DNA from: Candidatus Solibacter sp.
GTDB taxonomy: Bacteria > Acidobacteriota > Terriglobia > Bryobacterales > Bryobacteraceae
Reading direction: 5' to 3'
DNA length: 64,000 nucleotides
NCBI GenBank assembly: GCA_013822245.1
Contig: PNKE01000032.1
Coordinates: forward strand, 1-64,000
Part shown: piece after piece, positions 42,985 to 52,941 of the stretch
How positions within the stretch are numbered: the first letter of the stretch is position 1
How the letters are laid out: each line of letters starts with the position of its first letter
Position numbers and translations under genes: made by a program
Notes under the pieces: model-generated
What the model was told of the DNA's origin: nothing
What the model saw: only the letters and a program-made list of their open reading frames with translations
Database searches by the model: none

Positions 42985-43263
42985 GTGGCACTCGACGAAC
43001 GCCAGTTCTTTACCGAAAATCAGGCCACCCGCAAGGCGCGCCTCAACTGCCCCTATTGCCGCGCCGTCGAGGAATATCAACTGCGCTGGCTCATCCGCCA
43101 GAAAAAGGACCGCCTGCCGCCCGGCGCCGACGACCGCGACCGCGCCAAATTCGCCAAGTCCCAAAGCTATATGGTCCTGCTCGACGATAAGGTCCGCTGT
43201 GCCCAACCCCGCTGCCAGAAGACCTTCGACATCTCAGGCATCAAAACCACCGCCCTCATTTAG
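42985..43263 (+). CDS. Small zinc-ribbon-like protein
   Basis: 92 residues. Two knuckles, NCPYC (C22, C25) and CAQPRC (C72, C77), about 47 residues apart fit a four-Cys zinc ribbon. The middle is a charged helix (QLRWLIRQKKDRLPPGADDR). No enzymatic motif. It stops 6 bp before the GTG start of the next gene, so they are probably co-transcribed. Function unknown. Confidence 0.65.
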   Translation: MALDERQFFTENQATRKARLNCPYCRAVEEYQLRWLIRQKKDRLPPGADDRDRAKFAKSQSYMVLLDDKVRCAQPRCQKTFDISGIKTTALI

Positions 43264-43269
43264 CCTGCC

Positions 43270-44373
43270 GTGACCCTCTCCCGCCGACACGCCCTCGCCC
43301 TGCTGGCCGCCGCCGGCTGCCGGCGCCGCGGCTCCGGGTTCGACGGCTACGCGCTCGTCGCCGCCTCCGGAAGCCGCGGCGTGGCCATCATTGACCTGCT
43401 CGCCTTCGCCCGTACCGGCTCCATTCCTCTGCCGTACGAACCCACCGCCCTCATCGCCCACCCCGACCCCGCCGCCCGCCGCGCCTACGCCGTCATGGCC
43501 GGCCATTCCTCCATCGCCGAAATCTCGCCGGATTCGCCCTCCGTCCTGCGCAGGATCGCCCTCCCCGCCCGCCCACACACCGTCCGCGTCGCCAACGGCA
43601 GGCTCTACTGGATCGACCCCGCACGCAACTGGCTCGGCGTCGTCGATCTCAAGGCGTGGCAGCCGCTCAACCCCATCCCCCTGGCCGCGCCGCCCGTCGA
43701 TCTCGACGTCAGCCATTCCCGCCCGCTCGCCGCCGTTACCCTCGCCTCCGGCGCCGTGCAATTCATCCCCACCGATGGCGGCAAACCCTTCGCGCCCGTC
43801 TCCGTTGCGCCGGATCTGGGCTCGATCCGTTTCCGCTCCGACGGCAACTCCGCGCTTGTGGCCGAGCCTAGGGCGAACGCCATCTCGGTTATCGAAACGG
43901 CTTCCATGCGGATGGTGGTCCAACTCCAGCTTGCCCTGCGGCCGGAACGCCTGTGGATGAACGCGGATGGCGGACAGCTCTTCGTCACCGGCGCCGGCGT
44001 CGATGGCGTGGCCATCGTTTATCCTTACCGCACCGAGGTCGCCCAGACTTTTCTCAGCGGACGCCGCCCCGGCGAAATGGCCGACTCCCGTGCGCCCGAT
44101 TACCTGTTCGTCTCAAATCCCGAGGCCGGCTCCGTCACCGTTTTCAGCATCGAAACCCAGAAAGTGGTCGCCGTCACCGGCGTCGGCGCCAGCCCCGGCC
44201 CAATCGCCATCACTCCGGACCAGCAATACGCCCTCGTCGTCAACCGCGGCTCCGGCGACCTCGCCGTCATCCGCATCGCCGCCATCACCCCCGGCCGCGA
44301 AAAACGCGCCCCCCTGTTCACCATGGTCCCCGTAGGCGCCCAACCCTGCGGTATCGCCGTCTTCGGCGCCTGA
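43270..44373 (+). CDS. Lipoprotein with YncE-like beta-propeller
   Basis: 367 residues from a GTG. Tat/Sec-type signal with RR (TLSRRHALALLAAAGC) and lipobox Cys17. The rest is a seven-blade-like repeat typical of YncE/cytochrome d1-type propellers: RGVAIIDLLAFARTGSIPLP, DLGSIRFRSDGNSALVAEPR, NPEAGSVTVFSIETQKVVAV and NRGSGDLAVIRIAAI. No heme motif. Likely a periplasmic binding or scaffold protein. Stops 6 bp before the convergent gene at 44380. Confidence 0.75.
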   Translation: MTLSRRHALALLAAAGCRRRGSGFDGYALVAASGSRGVAIIDLLAFARTGSIPLPYEPTALIAHPDPAARRAYAVMAGHSSIAEISPDSPSVLRRIALPARPHTVRVANGRLYWIDPARNWLGVVDLKAWQPLNPIPLAAPPVDLDVSHSRPLAAVTLASGAVQFIPTDGGKPFAPVSVAPDLGSIRFRSDGNSALVAEPRANAISVIETASMRMVVQLQLALRPERLWMNADGGQLFVTGAGVDGVAIVYPYRTEVAQTFLSGRRPGEMADSRAPDYLFVSNPEAGSVTVFSIETQKVVAVTGVGASPGPIAITPDQQYALVVNRGSGDLAVIRIAAITPGREKRAPLFTMVPVGAQPCGIAVFGA

Positions 44374-44379
44374 CACCCC

Positions 44380-45396
44380 CTACTTCTTCTTCGGGCTCAA
44401 CTGCGCTTCGATCCGCTTCAGCATCTCCTCACGCCGCCCGGCCTCCCACTCCGCCTCGACTTCCTCCGCCGCCACCCCCGCCACCTTGCCCAGCAGTAGA
44501 TACGCCGGCAGCGCGTGCGCCAGATGCCTCCAGCGCGCCATCTCGTATAGCGAAGGCAGCGCCCTCTCCCTGATTTGCGCCATCGTGCCCTCGGTCAGCT
44601 CGTCAAACATCAGGTTCAGCGTCCGGGATCCCTCCAGCCGGTCGCCAAGCGCCACCGAATTCAGCATCTCCACAAACCACGTCGCCCGGATCAGGATGCC
44701 TTTCTCTTTGTCCCTGGCCAGCACCGCAATCGCCCGCAACGCACGCGCCGATGTCGCCCTCACCTCCTGCTCCGGGTCCCGCAACCCGCCCTGCAGGTCA
44801 TCCACTACCCCTCGCTTGTTCTCCGCGTAGCCCAGAATGTAGGCCGCCATCGCCCTGACCCCCGTATCCCCGGACCTCTCCAACGCCGCCTTCAACGTCG
44901 CCGTGTGCCGCGCCGCCAGGCCGGCGAACTTCAACTGCGCCTCCCTGCACTCGGCATTCCTCATCAGCGAATGCCCCTGCGTCAGGTCTTCCTCGACATC
45001 GCCCGCCGCCGCCGCCCGCGCCAGCGCCGAGGCGAACTCGCCGTAGGCCTCCATCACCTCGTCCGGGACTTCGACACTCTCGCCCGCCACCTGGCGGAAT
45101 TCAAACGGCGGCGTCCCGCGCTCCTGGATGCCGGCATAGAGCACCAGCCGCCCCTCTTCGCAGCAGTAGGCCTCCACTGCCGCCGCCACCACTCCATCCA
45201 TCTCAATCAGCCTCTCCTCTAGCTCGCCCTTCGACTTCGGCATCCGCCCGCCCGGTTCGGCCCCAATTATCTTCAAAACACTATCTTTAGATAATTTCCT
45301 GCTGCCATATACCTCCACGTAGCCCACGCGAGGCTGTGCGCCGAGCCAACCCGCAATTGATAGTAGGGCGAAAATACGACAAACAGAGTAGTACAT
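44380..45396 (-). CDS. Secreted protein with POTRA-like domain and alpha-helical repeats
   Basis: 338 residues. Signal peptide MYYSVCRIFALLSIAGWLGAQ. Residues about 22-95 (VGYVEVYGSRKLSKDSVLKI, GELEERLIEMDGVVAAAVEA, LVLYAGIQERGT) have the POTRA pattern (strand, G.R.ls...V, r.l..m.GV..a.v, strand with E at the end) seen in BamA/FtsQ-type proteins. The C-terminal two thirds is all-helical with HEAT-like turns (TGVRAMAAYILGYAENKRGV, PEQEVRATSARALRAIAVLA). The combination is unusual. ATG 45396 has AAGGA 5 nt upstream; the frame is open further. Divergent from nifJ. Confidence 0.65.
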   Translation of the reverse strand: MYYSVCRIFALLSIAGWLGAQPRVGYVEVYGSRKLSKDSVLKIIGAEPGGRMPKSKGELEERLIEMDGVVAAAVEAYCCEEGRLVLYAGIQERGTPPFEFRQVAGESVEVPDEVMEAYGEFASALARAAAAGDVEEDLTQGHSLMRNAECREAQLKFAGLAARHTATLKAALERSGDTGVRAMAAYILGYAENKRGVVDDLQGGLRDPEQEVRATSARALRAIAVLARDKEKGILIRATWFVEMLNSVALGDRLEGSRTLNLMFDELTEGTMAQIRERALPSLYEMARWRHLAHALPAYLLLGKVAGVAAEEVEAEWEAGRREEMLKRIEAQLSPKKK

Positions 45397-45606
45397 TTGG
45401 TCCTTCGATGACTGGGGCATTTTCAGCATAGCTGGTGTTGGTCGGAATCGTGGCCAGCGGTCAACTGGGTGATCTGACGCAGTAGTCAAGGATGCCGTTT
45501 CGCCGCCCCCCCGGATCAAGTTCCGCAATTGCTTTAGTTACGGATTAAAGGATCTGAATGGACACGATGGCCTTGGCTTTGCTTATATGACTATTGAGAG
45601 ATCGCT

Positions 45607-48600
45607 ATGCCCAGAAAACAAGTCACCTTGGACGGCAACGAAGCAGCCGCGTACGTTGCCCATCAGACAAACGAAGTAATTGCAATTTATCCCATCACAC
45701 CTTCGTCTCCCATGGGCGAGTGGTCTGACCAGTGGTCCTCGGAAGGCAAACCCAACATTTGGGGCTCCGTTCCCACCGTCATCGAGATGCAGAGCGAAGG
45801 CGGCGCCGCCGGCGCCGTGCACGGCGCGCTCCAGGCCGGCGCGCTGACCACCACGTTCACGTCAGCGCAGGGTCTGCTGCTGATGATCCCGAATATGTAC
45901 AAGATCTCGGGCGAACTGACCTCCACCGTCTTCCATGTGGCCGCGCGCAGCCTCGCCGCCCACGCCCTGTCAATCTTCGGCGACCACCAGGACGTCATGG
46001 CCTGCCGCGCCACCGGTTGGGCCATGCTGTCCTCGAACTCGGTCCAGGAAGTCATGGACATGGCCATCATCGCCCAGGCCGCCACGCTCGAAGCCCGCGT
46101 GCCCTTCCTGCACTTCTTCGACGGCTTCCGCACCTCCCACGAAGTCGCCAAGGTCGAACAGTTGACCGTCGAGGATATGCGGGCCATGCTGCCCGAGGAT
46201 CTCATCCGCGCCCACCGCGCCCGCGCCATGTCGCCCGATCGCCCCATCCTCCGCGGCACCGCCCAGAACCCCGACGTCTACTTCCAGGCGCGCGAAACCG
46301 TCAATAGCTTCTACGACGGCTGCCCGGCTATCGTGCGTAAGGCCATGGACCGCTTCGCCGAAATCACCGGCCGCAAGTACTCCCTCTTTGAATACGCCGG
46401 CTCCCCCACCGCCGAAAACGTCATCGTCCTCATGGGCTCCGGCGCCGAAGCCGCCCATGAAGCCGTCGATCACTTGAACGCCAACGGCGCCAACGTCGGC
46501 ATCCTCAAAATCCGCCTCTTCCGCCCCTTCTCCATCGACGGTTTCATCGACGCCCTGCCGAAGTCGGTCAAGGCCCTCGCCGTCCTCGACCGCACCAAGG
46601 AACCCGGCGGCGCCGGCGAACCCCTCTACCAGGACGTCCTCACCGCCCTCGCCGAACGCCTCGACAAGGGCACGCTGCCGTTCGCCTCGCCCAAGGTCAT
46701 CGGCGGCCGCTACGGCCTGTCGTCCAAGGAATTCACGCCCGCCATGGTGAAGGGCGTCTACGACGAGATGGCCAAGCCCAAACCCAAGAACCACTTCACC
46801 GTCGGCATCGTCGACGACGTCACCCACTTGAGCCTCGACTTCGACGCCTCCTACACGACCGAAGACCCCAAAACCGTCCGCGCCGTCTTCTACGGCCTTG
46901 GCGCCGATGGCACCGTCGGCGCGAACAAGAACTCGGTGAAAATCATCGCCGAGGAGACCGAAAACTACGCCCAGGGCTACTTCGTCTACGACTCCAAGAA
47001 ATCCGGCTCCACCACCATCTCCCACCTGCGCTTCGGCCCCAAGCCCATCCGCAGCACCTACCTCATCTCCCAGGCCAACTTCATCGCCTGCCACCAGTTC
47101 ACCTTCCTCGAAAAGATGGACGTCCTCAAGTTCGCCGAGCCCGGCGCCACCTTCCTGCTGAACTCTCCGTTCGGCCCCGAAGAGGTCTGGGACCATCTGC
47201 CCGCCCCGCTGCAGAAGACCATCATCAACCGTAAACTCAAGTTCTTCGTCATCGACGCCTACGAAGTCGCCAAGGCCTCGGGCATGGGCAACCGCATCAA
47301 CACCGTGATGCAGACCTGCTTTTTCGCCATCTCCGGCGTCCTGCCCCGCGAGGAGGCCATCGCCCAGATCAAATACGCCATCGAGAAGACCTACGGCCGC
47401 CGCGGCGATGCCGTCGTCCAGAAGAACTACGCCGCCGTCGACCAGACCCTTGCTCACCTCAAGGAAGTCACCGTCCCCGCCGCCGTCACCTCCACGGTTG
47501 GCTTCAAACCGCCCGTCCCCGCCGCCGCCCCCGAATTCGTCCGCAACGTCCTTGGCGTCATCTTCGCCGGCGAGGGCGACACCCTGCCGGTTTCGGCCAT
47601 GCCCATCGATGGCACCTTCCCCACCGACACCGCCCGCTGGGAAAAACGCAACATCGCCCTCGAAATCCCCGTCTGGGACGAAAAGATCTGCATCCAGTGC
47701 GGCAAGTGCGTTCTGGTCTGCCCCCACGCCACCATCCGCGCCAAGGTAGTCGGCCGCGACCGCCTCGATGGCGCTCCCCCCACCTTCAAGACCGCCGAGG
47801 CGCGCTGGAAGGACTACAAGGAAATGGCCTATTCGCTCCAGGTCGCGCCCGAGGATTGCACCGGCTGCGCCCTCTGCATCCAGTCCTGCCCGGTGAAGGA
47901 CAAGTCCAACCCCAAGCGCCGCGCAATCAACATGGAGCCCCAAATGCCCCTGCGCGAGGCCGAAGCCGCCAACTGGGACTTCTTCCTCAATCTCCCCGAA
48001 TTCGACCGCGACAAACTCTCCACCACCCAGGTGAAGGACCTTCAACTGCTCCAGCCGCTGTTTGAATTCTCCGGCGCTTGCTCGGGCTGCGGCGAGACTC
48101 CCTACATCAAGCTGCTCACCCAGTTGTTCGGCGACCGCACACTCATCGCCAACGCCACCGGCTGCTCGTCCATCTACGGCGCCAACCTGCCAACCACACC
48201 CTATGCGGCCAACAAGGCGGGCCGCGGCCCCACATGGTCAAACTCACTGTTCGAGGACAACGCCGAATTCGGCCTTGGAATGCGGCTCGCCGTCGACCAG
48301 CAGACCGCCTACGCCCGCGAACTCGTCCAGCGCTTCTCCGGTCAGATCGGTGAAAACCTCGCCCAGGAGATCCTGTGCGCCGACCAGTCCACCGAAGCCG
48401 GCATCTTCGATATGCGCGACAAGATCGAGGCCCTCAAAACCAGGGTCAACGAGATGCTCGCCGCCGGCGCCAACGGCAGCGCGGCAGCCCTGCTCGACCT
48501 GCTCGCCGTCTCCGACAACCTCGCCAAAAAGAGCGTCTGGATCCTCGGCGGCGACGGCTGGGCCTACGACATCGGCTACGGCGGCCTCGACCACGTCATG

Positions 48601-49212
48601 GCCTCCGGCCGGAACGTCAACATCCTCGTCATGGATACCGAGGTCTACTCCAACACCGGCGGCCAGTGCTCGAAATCCACTCCCCGCGCGGCCGTCGCCA
48701 AGTTCGCCGCCGGCGGCAAGCCCTCCGCCAAGAAGGACCTCGCCATGATGGCCGTCGCTTACGGCAACGTCTACGTCGCCCGCGTCGCCATGGGTTCCAG
48801 CGACATGCAGACCGTCAAGGCCTTCGTCGAGGCCGAAAAATGGGACGGCCCGTCCATCATCATCGCTTACTCCCACTGCATCGCCCACGGCTACGACATG
48901 CAGTTCGGCCTCGAACAGCAGAAACTCGCCGTTCAGTCCGGCCACTGGCCCATGTTCCGCTTTAACCCCGCGCTCACCGCCGAGGGCAAAAACCCGTTCG
49001 TCCTCGACTGCAAGGCCCCCAGCCTCCCGCTCGATAAATATATCTACAACGAAACCCGCTATACCATGCTCGTGCACAGCCGTCCGGAAGATGCCCGGCG
49101 GCTGCTCGCCGAAGCTCAGGCCGACGTCATGAACCGTTGGCGGCTCTACGAACAGATGGCCGCCTCGCCTGGCGCCGGTGCTGCCGGCAAGGCCGCCGAA
49201 GGAGGAAAGTAA
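45607..49212 (+). CDS. nifJ: Pyruvate:ferredoxin (flavodoxin) oxidoreductase NifJ
   Basis: 1201 residues, single-chain PFOR. Converts pyruvate and CoA to acetyl-CoA and CO2 with reduction of ferredoxin/flavodoxin. N-terminal POR gamma/alpha part ([39 protein letters not shown]), EKR-type middle, two 4Fe-4S clusters ([12 protein letters not shown] from about 695; [12 protein letters not shown] from about 751) and a C-terminal TPP domain ([58 protein letters not shown]). Start ATG 45607 after GAGAGATCGCT. The DHODH-like gene follows 2 bp later. Implies fermentative or anaerobic pyruvate metabolism. Confidence 0.97.
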   Translation: MPRKQVTLDGNEAAAYVAHQTNEVIAIYPITPSSPMGEWSDQWSSEGKPNIWGSVPTVIEMQSEGGAAGAVHGALQAGALTTTFTSAQGLLLMIPNMYKISGELTSTVFHVAARSLAAHALSIFGDHQDVMACRATGWAMLSSNSVQEVMDMAIIAQAATLEARVPFLHFFDGFRTSHEVAKVEQLTVEDMRAMLPEDLIRAHRARAMSPDRPILRGTAQNPDVYFQARETVNSFYDGCPAIVRKAMDRFAEITGRKYSLFEYAGSPTAENVIVLMGSGAEAAHEAVDHLNANGANVGILKIRLFRPFSIDGFIDALPKSVKALAVLDRTKEPGGAGEPLYQDVLTALAERLDKGTLPFASPKVIGGRYGLSSKEFTPAMVKGVYDEMAKPKPKNHFTVGIVDDVTHLSLDFDASYTTEDPKTVRAVFYGLGADGTVGANKNSVKIIAEETENYAQGYFVYDSKKSGSTTISHLRFGPKPIRSTYLISQANFIACHQFTFLEKMDVLKFAEPGATFLLNSPFGPEEVWDHLPAPLQKTIINRKLKFFVIDAYEVAKASGMGNRINTVMQTCFFAISGVLPREEAIAQIKYAIEKTYGRRGDAVVQKNYAAVDQTLAHLKEVTVPAAVTSTVGFKPPVPAAAPEFVRNVLGVIFAGEGDTLPVSAMPIDGTFPTDTARWEKRNIALEIPVWDEKICIQCGKCVLVCPHATIRAKVVGRDRLDGAPPTFKTAEARWKDYKEMAYSLQVAPEDCTGCALCIQSCPVKDKSNPKRRAINMEPQMPLREAEAANWDFFLNLPEFDRDKLSTTQVKDLQLLQPLFEFSGACSGCGETPYIKLLTQLFGDRTLIANATGCSSIYGANLPTTPYAANKAGRGPTWSNSLFEDNAEFGLGMRLAVDQQTAYARELVQRFSGQIGENLAQEILCADQSTEAGIFDMRDKIEALKTRVNEMLAAGANGSAAALLDLLAVSDNLAKKSVWILGGDGWAYDIGYGGLDHVMASGRNVNILVMDTEVYSNTGGQCSKSTPRAAVAKFAAGGKPSAKKDLAMMAVAYGNVYVARVAMGSSDMQTVKAFVEAEKWDGPSIIIAYSHCIAHGYDMQFGLEQQKLAVQSGHWPMFRFNPALTAEGKNPFVLDCKAPSLPLDKYIYNETRYTMLVHSRPEDARRLLAEAQADVMNRWRLYEQMAASPGAGAAGKAAEGGK

Positions 49213-49214
49213 TC

Positions 49215-50222
49215 ATGATCGACCTCACCACCGGATACCTCGGACTCAAGCTCCGCACGCCCATCGTGGCTTCCTCGTCGCCCATCTGCAAGGAGATCGG
49301 CGGCATTCTCCGGCTCGAAGACGCCGGCGTTTCGGCCGTCGTCCTCCATTCCCTGTTCGAGGAACAGATCCAACTCGAAAGCGGCGAACTCGACCGCTAC
49401 CTCACCGAGGGCGCCGAGAGCTTCGGCGAAGCCATGAACTACTTCCCCGAACTCGGCAGCTACAACCTCGGCCCCGAACCCTACCTGAACTATGTCAGGA
49501 AGGTCAAGGAGTCCACCTCCATCCCCATCATCGCCAGCCTCAACGGCGTCTCCACGGGCGGCTGGATCCGCTACGCACGGCAGATGGAACAGGCCGGCGC
49601 CGACGCGCTCGAACTCAACATCTACTACCTGCCCACCGACCTGGAAATGACCTCCCAGAAGGTCGAGGAAATCTACTACGACCTCGTCAGCCACGTCAAA
49701 GCCAGCGTCCGCATCCCGGTCTCCGTCAAACTCGGTCCCTTCTTCACCGCCATCGCCAACATGGCCAAAAAGATGGACGAAGCCGGCGCCGACGGCCTCG
49801 TCCTCTTCAACCGCTTCTACCAGCCCGACTTCGACCTCGACACCCTCGAAGTCGTCCCCAACCTCGTCCTCAGCGACTCGCACGAACTCCGCCTCCGCCT
49901 CCACTGGACCGCCCTGCTCTACAACCGCATCCGCCCCGACCTCGCCATCACCGGCGGCGTCCATACCGCCGAGGATGTCGTGAAGTCCGTCATGGCCGGC
50001 GCCAAGGTCGCCATGACCACCTCCGCCCTGCTCCGCCACGGCCCCGCCTACGCTTCCAAACTCGAAGAGGATCTCATCGAGTGGATGGAAGAGCACGAAT
50101 ACGAATCCATCCTCCAGATGCGCGGCAGCATGAGCGCCCAGTCGGTCGCCGAACCGGCCGCCTTCGAGCGCGCCAACTACATGAAGGTGCTCTCCAGCTA
50201 CACCTTGAAGACGACGGCCTAG
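49215..50222 (+). CDS. Dihydroorotate dehydrogenase-like flavoprotein
   Basis: 335 residues, FMN-binding TIM barrel. Motifs: [93 protein letters not shown]. It is similar to the DHODH/PreA family but lacks the ferredoxin-like extension. This paralogue is often next to nifJ in anaerobes, where its substrate is unknown. SD GGAGGAAAG lies just before ATG 49215, immediately after the nifJ stop (49210-49212), so the two are one operon closed by the terminator at 50250. Confidence 0.85.
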   Translation: MIDLTTGYLGLKLRTPIVASSSPICKEIGGILRLEDAGVSAVVLHSLFEEQIQLESGELDRYLTEGAESFGEAMNYFPELGSYNLGPEPYLNYVRKVKESTSIPIIASLNGVSTGGWIRYARQMEQAGADALELNIYYLPTDLEMTSQKVEEIYYDLVSHVKASVRIPVSVKLGPFFTAIANMAKKMDEAGADGLVLFNRFYQPDFDLDTLEVVPNLVLSDSHELRLRLHWTALLYNRIRPDLAITGGVHTAEDVVKSVMAGAKVAMTTSALLRHGPAYASKLEEDLIEWMEEHEYESILQMRGSMSAQSVAEPAAFERANYMKVLSSYTLKTTA

Positions 50223-50249
50223 CTCCTCCGCAGCCGCCGCCAGAGAAAG

Positions 50250-50276
50250 GGTCCGCCCCGTGCGGACCTTTTTTTT
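50250..50276 (+). terminator. Rho-independent terminator of the nifJ operon
   Basis: GGTCCGC (50250-50256) and GCGGACC (50262-50268) form a 7-bp stem with loop CCCGT, followed by eight T (50269-50276). It lies 28 bp after the DHODH-like stop. Textbook intrinsic terminator. Confidence 0.92.
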
Positions 50277-50332
50277 ACGTCATTCGTGTCCGCCTCGCGC
50301 CTACTTTTTTTTACGTCATTCGTGTCCGCCTC
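50269..50332 (+). repeat. 28-bp perfect direct repeat with the terminator T-tract
   Basis: The 28-mer starting TTTTTTTTACGTCATTCGTG occurs at 50269-50296 and again at 50305-50332. The first copy begins with the T-tract of the terminator; only an 8-bp spacer separates the copies. No coding frame needs it. It may come from a local duplication; a second, stem-less T-tract is thereby created. Confidence 0.85.
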
Positions 50333-50416
50333 CCCCAGCCCTCCCTCCGCCAAATCCGCCCAATCCCTGCATTTTCCTCTCCACTCGCCCCCGCCGCCGT
50401 CGTATCGTCAATATTG

Positions 50417-52693
50417 ATGCGGCACGCCCTCGTTCTCCTCCTGATCTCCTCGCTTCCCATCACCGCACAGTCGCCTTCGGTCTCCGGCGTCATCCTCGAT
50501 TCCTCCACCGCCGAACCCCTCTCCGGCGTCCAACTCGAACTGGTCTGTTCCTCCGCCACCGCCCGCGCCGTCTCCTCCCCAACGGGCGCCTTTTCCCTCC
50601 CCGCCCCCGCCTCGCCGCCCTGCTCGCTCTCCGCCCGTCTGGTCGGCTACCACCCCGCCGCCTCCACCGTCTTGCCCGCCGCCCCCGCTCTCCGCCTCGC
50701 CCTCACCCCCAGCCAGATGACCCGCCGCGATTCGCTCGACGTCTCCTCCGGCCCCTTCGATCTCTCCCAACAATCCAGCCCTTCCGAACGCACCCTCTCG
50801 GCCAACGAGGTCAAAAACCTCGCCGGCCTCATCGGCGACGACCCACTGCGCGCCATCCAGGCCCTGCCCGGCGTCGCCTCCAACAACGACTTCGTTTCCC
50901 AGTTCACCCTCCGCGGCTCCGGCTTCGACCGCGCCGGCATCCTTCTTGACGGCATCCTCCTCCATAGCCCCTATCACGCCGTCCAGACCCAGGTCTCCCA
51001 GGGCTCCCTCACCATGTTCAACTCCGACGTCGTCGAGGAAGTCACCCTCCACGCCGGCGCCCCGCCCGTCCGCTTCGGCGACCGTGCCACCGGCTTCGTC
51101 GACATCGGCCTGCGTGAGGGTAGCCGCAAGGCCCCGTCCCTGCGCCTCCAGGCCGGCGTCGCGGCAACCAGCATTGTCGCCGACGGTCCTCTCGCCGGCG
51201 GACGCGGTTCCTGGCTCGCCGCCGCCCGCAAGAGCTACCTCCAGTACCTCATCCGCCGCGCCGGCGCGGACACCTCGCTCGCCTTCGGCTTCCTCGATTT
51301 CCAGGGCCGCCTCGCCTATGACCTCTCCCCACGCCACTCGCTCACCCTCACCCTGCTCGACGGCCACAGCGACCTCGACCGCCAGTTCACCCGCAACACC
51401 CTGAGCCTCAACTCCATCATGCTCGGCGGCTACCATACCTCGGTCGCCGCTCTCGGCTGGCGCTATACGCCCTCGGCCTCGGCCACCGTCCAGTCCAGGT
51501 TCGCCTGGCTCCGCGAGGCCTTCTCCAACACCAACCGTGAGAACCTCGATATGGCCCGCGGCCAGTACGGCGAATGGATCTCGAACACAGACCTCTCCTG
51601 GACCTGGAGCCGCCACACGCCCCTCTCCGCCGGCTTCCAGTTCCGCCGCCTCCGCGACGGCGGCCGCCTCGCCCGCTATGCCCTCAACCCCCTCACGCTG
51701 CGCCGTCAGGAGACCTGGCGCGCCACCGCCGTCCGTCCCGGCGCCTTTATCGAACAGGGCTTCGCCACCCCCGGCGGCCTGCTCTCGCTCTCAGCCGGCG
51801 CACGCATTGATTCGCACGAACTCGTCTCCGGTTCTCCCATCTCGCCCCACGCCTCACTCATCCTGCGCGCCACTTCCTCCACCCGCCTCCAACTTGCCTT
51901 CAGTCAGGCCGTCCAGTTCCCCGAACTCACGGCACTTTCGCTTTCGCTCACCGGCAATGCCGCCCTGCGCCCCGCCCGCTCCACCCACGCCGTCGCCGCC
52001 ATCGAACAGCGCCTCGACTCCCGCACTCGCCTCCGCCTCGAACTCTACGAACGCCGCGACCGCCAGCTCACCTGGCAACCCCGCCTCGACCCCCGGCTCT
52101 CCCCCACCGGCTCCATCATCGCCGCCGCCGCCGACCCCCGCTTTGAAAACTCCCTCCGCGGACGCGCCCGCGGCTTCGAAATCTTCCTTCAACGCCGCTC
52201 CGCCAATCGCATCACCGGCTGGATCTCCTACGCCTATGGTTGGACCCGGATGAACGACTCCATCCTCGCCACCTCGTTCCCCTCCGATTGGGACCAGCGC
52301 CATGGCGTCAACACCTATCTGAGCTTCCGCCTCACGCCTTCGGTCAACTTAAGCACCCGCTACACCTACGGCTCCAACTTCCCCGTCCCCGGCTTCCTCC
52401 GCGCCGGAGCCAACGGGACATACTTCCTCGACAGCCGCCGCAACCAGGTCCGCATGTCCGCCTACCACCGCGCCGACGTCCGCATCAACAAGTCGTTCCA
52501 ATGGGGCAAGTGGCGCGGCACGTTCTTCGCCGAGGTGATGAACCTGTCGAATCACGGCAACTTCATCTACGACTCCTTCGGCGGCTTCAACTCCCAGACC
52601 CGCCAGGCCTTTCCCCGCTTCGACAAACTCTTCCCCATCATCCCCGCCGCCGGCGTCATGTTCGAATTCGACGCCTTGGCCTGGCGCCGCTGA
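50417..52693 (+). CDS. TonB-dependent outer-membrane receptor with carboxypeptidase-like N-terminal domain
   Basis: 758 residues. Signal peptide MRHALVLLLISSLPITAQ, a carboxypeptidase-regulatory-like domain (VSGVILDSSTAEPLSGVQLE) to about 100, the plug domain (DDPLRAIQALPGVASNNDFV, FTLRGSGFDRAGILLDGILL) and a beta-barrel ending in AAGVMFEFDALAWRR with a terminal aromatic/Arg. It imports or senses a large ligand through TonB energy. No TonB box is obvious. It stands after the nifJ terminator as its own unit; ATG 50417 starts the signal peptide. The frame is open upstream to 49178 through the antisense-free part of the DHODH gene, a composition artefact. Confidence 0.85.
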   Translation: MRHALVLLLISSLPITAQSPSVSGVILDSSTAEPLSGVQLELVCSSATARAVSSPTGAFSLPAPASPPCSLSARLVGYHPAASTVLPAAPALRLALTPSQMTRRDSLDVSSGPFDLSQQSSPSERTLSANEVKNLAGLIGDDPLRAIQALPGVASNNDFVSQFTLRGSGFDRAGILLDGILLHSPYHAVQTQVSQGSLTMFNSDVVEEVTLHAGAPPVRFGDRATGFVDIGLREGSRKAPSLRLQAGVAATSIVADGPLAGGRGSWLAAARKSYLQYLIRRAGADTSLAFGFLDFQGRLAYDLSPRHSLTLTLLDGHSDLDRQFTRNTLSLNSIMLGGYHTSVAALGWRYTPSASATVQSRFAWLREAFSNTNRENLDMARGQYGEWISNTDLSWTWSRHTPLSAGFQFRRLRDGGRLARYALNPLTLRRQETWRATAVRPGAFIEQGFATPGGLLSLSAGARIDSHELVSGSPISPHASLILRATSSTRLQLAFSQAVQFPELTALSLSLTGNAALRPARSTHAVAAIEQRLDSRTRLRLELYERRDRQLTWQPRLDPRLSPTGSIIAAAADPRFENSLRGRARGFEIFLQRRSANRITGWISYAYGWTRMNDSILATSFPSDWDQRHGVNTYLSFRLTPSVNLSTRYTYGSNFPVPGFLRAGANGTYFLDSRRNQVRMSAYHRADVRINKSFQWGKWRGTFFAEVMNLSNHGNFIYDSFGGFNSQTRQAFPRFDKLFPIIPAAGVMFEFDALAWRR

Positions 52694-52938
52694 TCCCCTC
52701 CCGCACACAACGAGGCCGCGAGCGCAGCCAGCGGGTCGCGCATTTGACCTCCAGACACGCCCTCGCCGGGCGGAGTGGTTCCCAGGTTGCGGCCGGCACT
52801 GGCATGTCCGCGTTTCTGAAGCATCCCGCCGCCTCTCCAACCGCGAACGAAGGGAGCCGGGTCACTGGATGACTGCTCAGGAGACAGCTTCTTCAGCGCA
52901 GCTGCCCCCCATCCGTCGCCGGCGCGATACCCTTTGAA
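52694..52938. other. Intergenic region with a possible 22-codon ORF
   Basis: The 245 bp between the receptor and the TolC-like gene hold one short plus-strand frame, 52869-52937, starting MTAQETASSAQLPP with an Arg-rich end. It ends 4 bp before the next start. Its significance is doubtful; it could be a leader peptide. GC is high and no promoter stands out. Confidence 0.3.
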
Positions 52939-52941
52939 GTG

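Noticed and set aside
45970-48045. 691-codon frame antisense to nifJ
   Set aside because: Same artefact; nifJ motifs are unambiguous on the plus strand.
49178-50416. Upstream extension of the TonB receptor frame
   Set aside because: Frame is open through the DHODH-like gene but has no family sequence; the signal peptide begins at 50417 and a terminator lies between.
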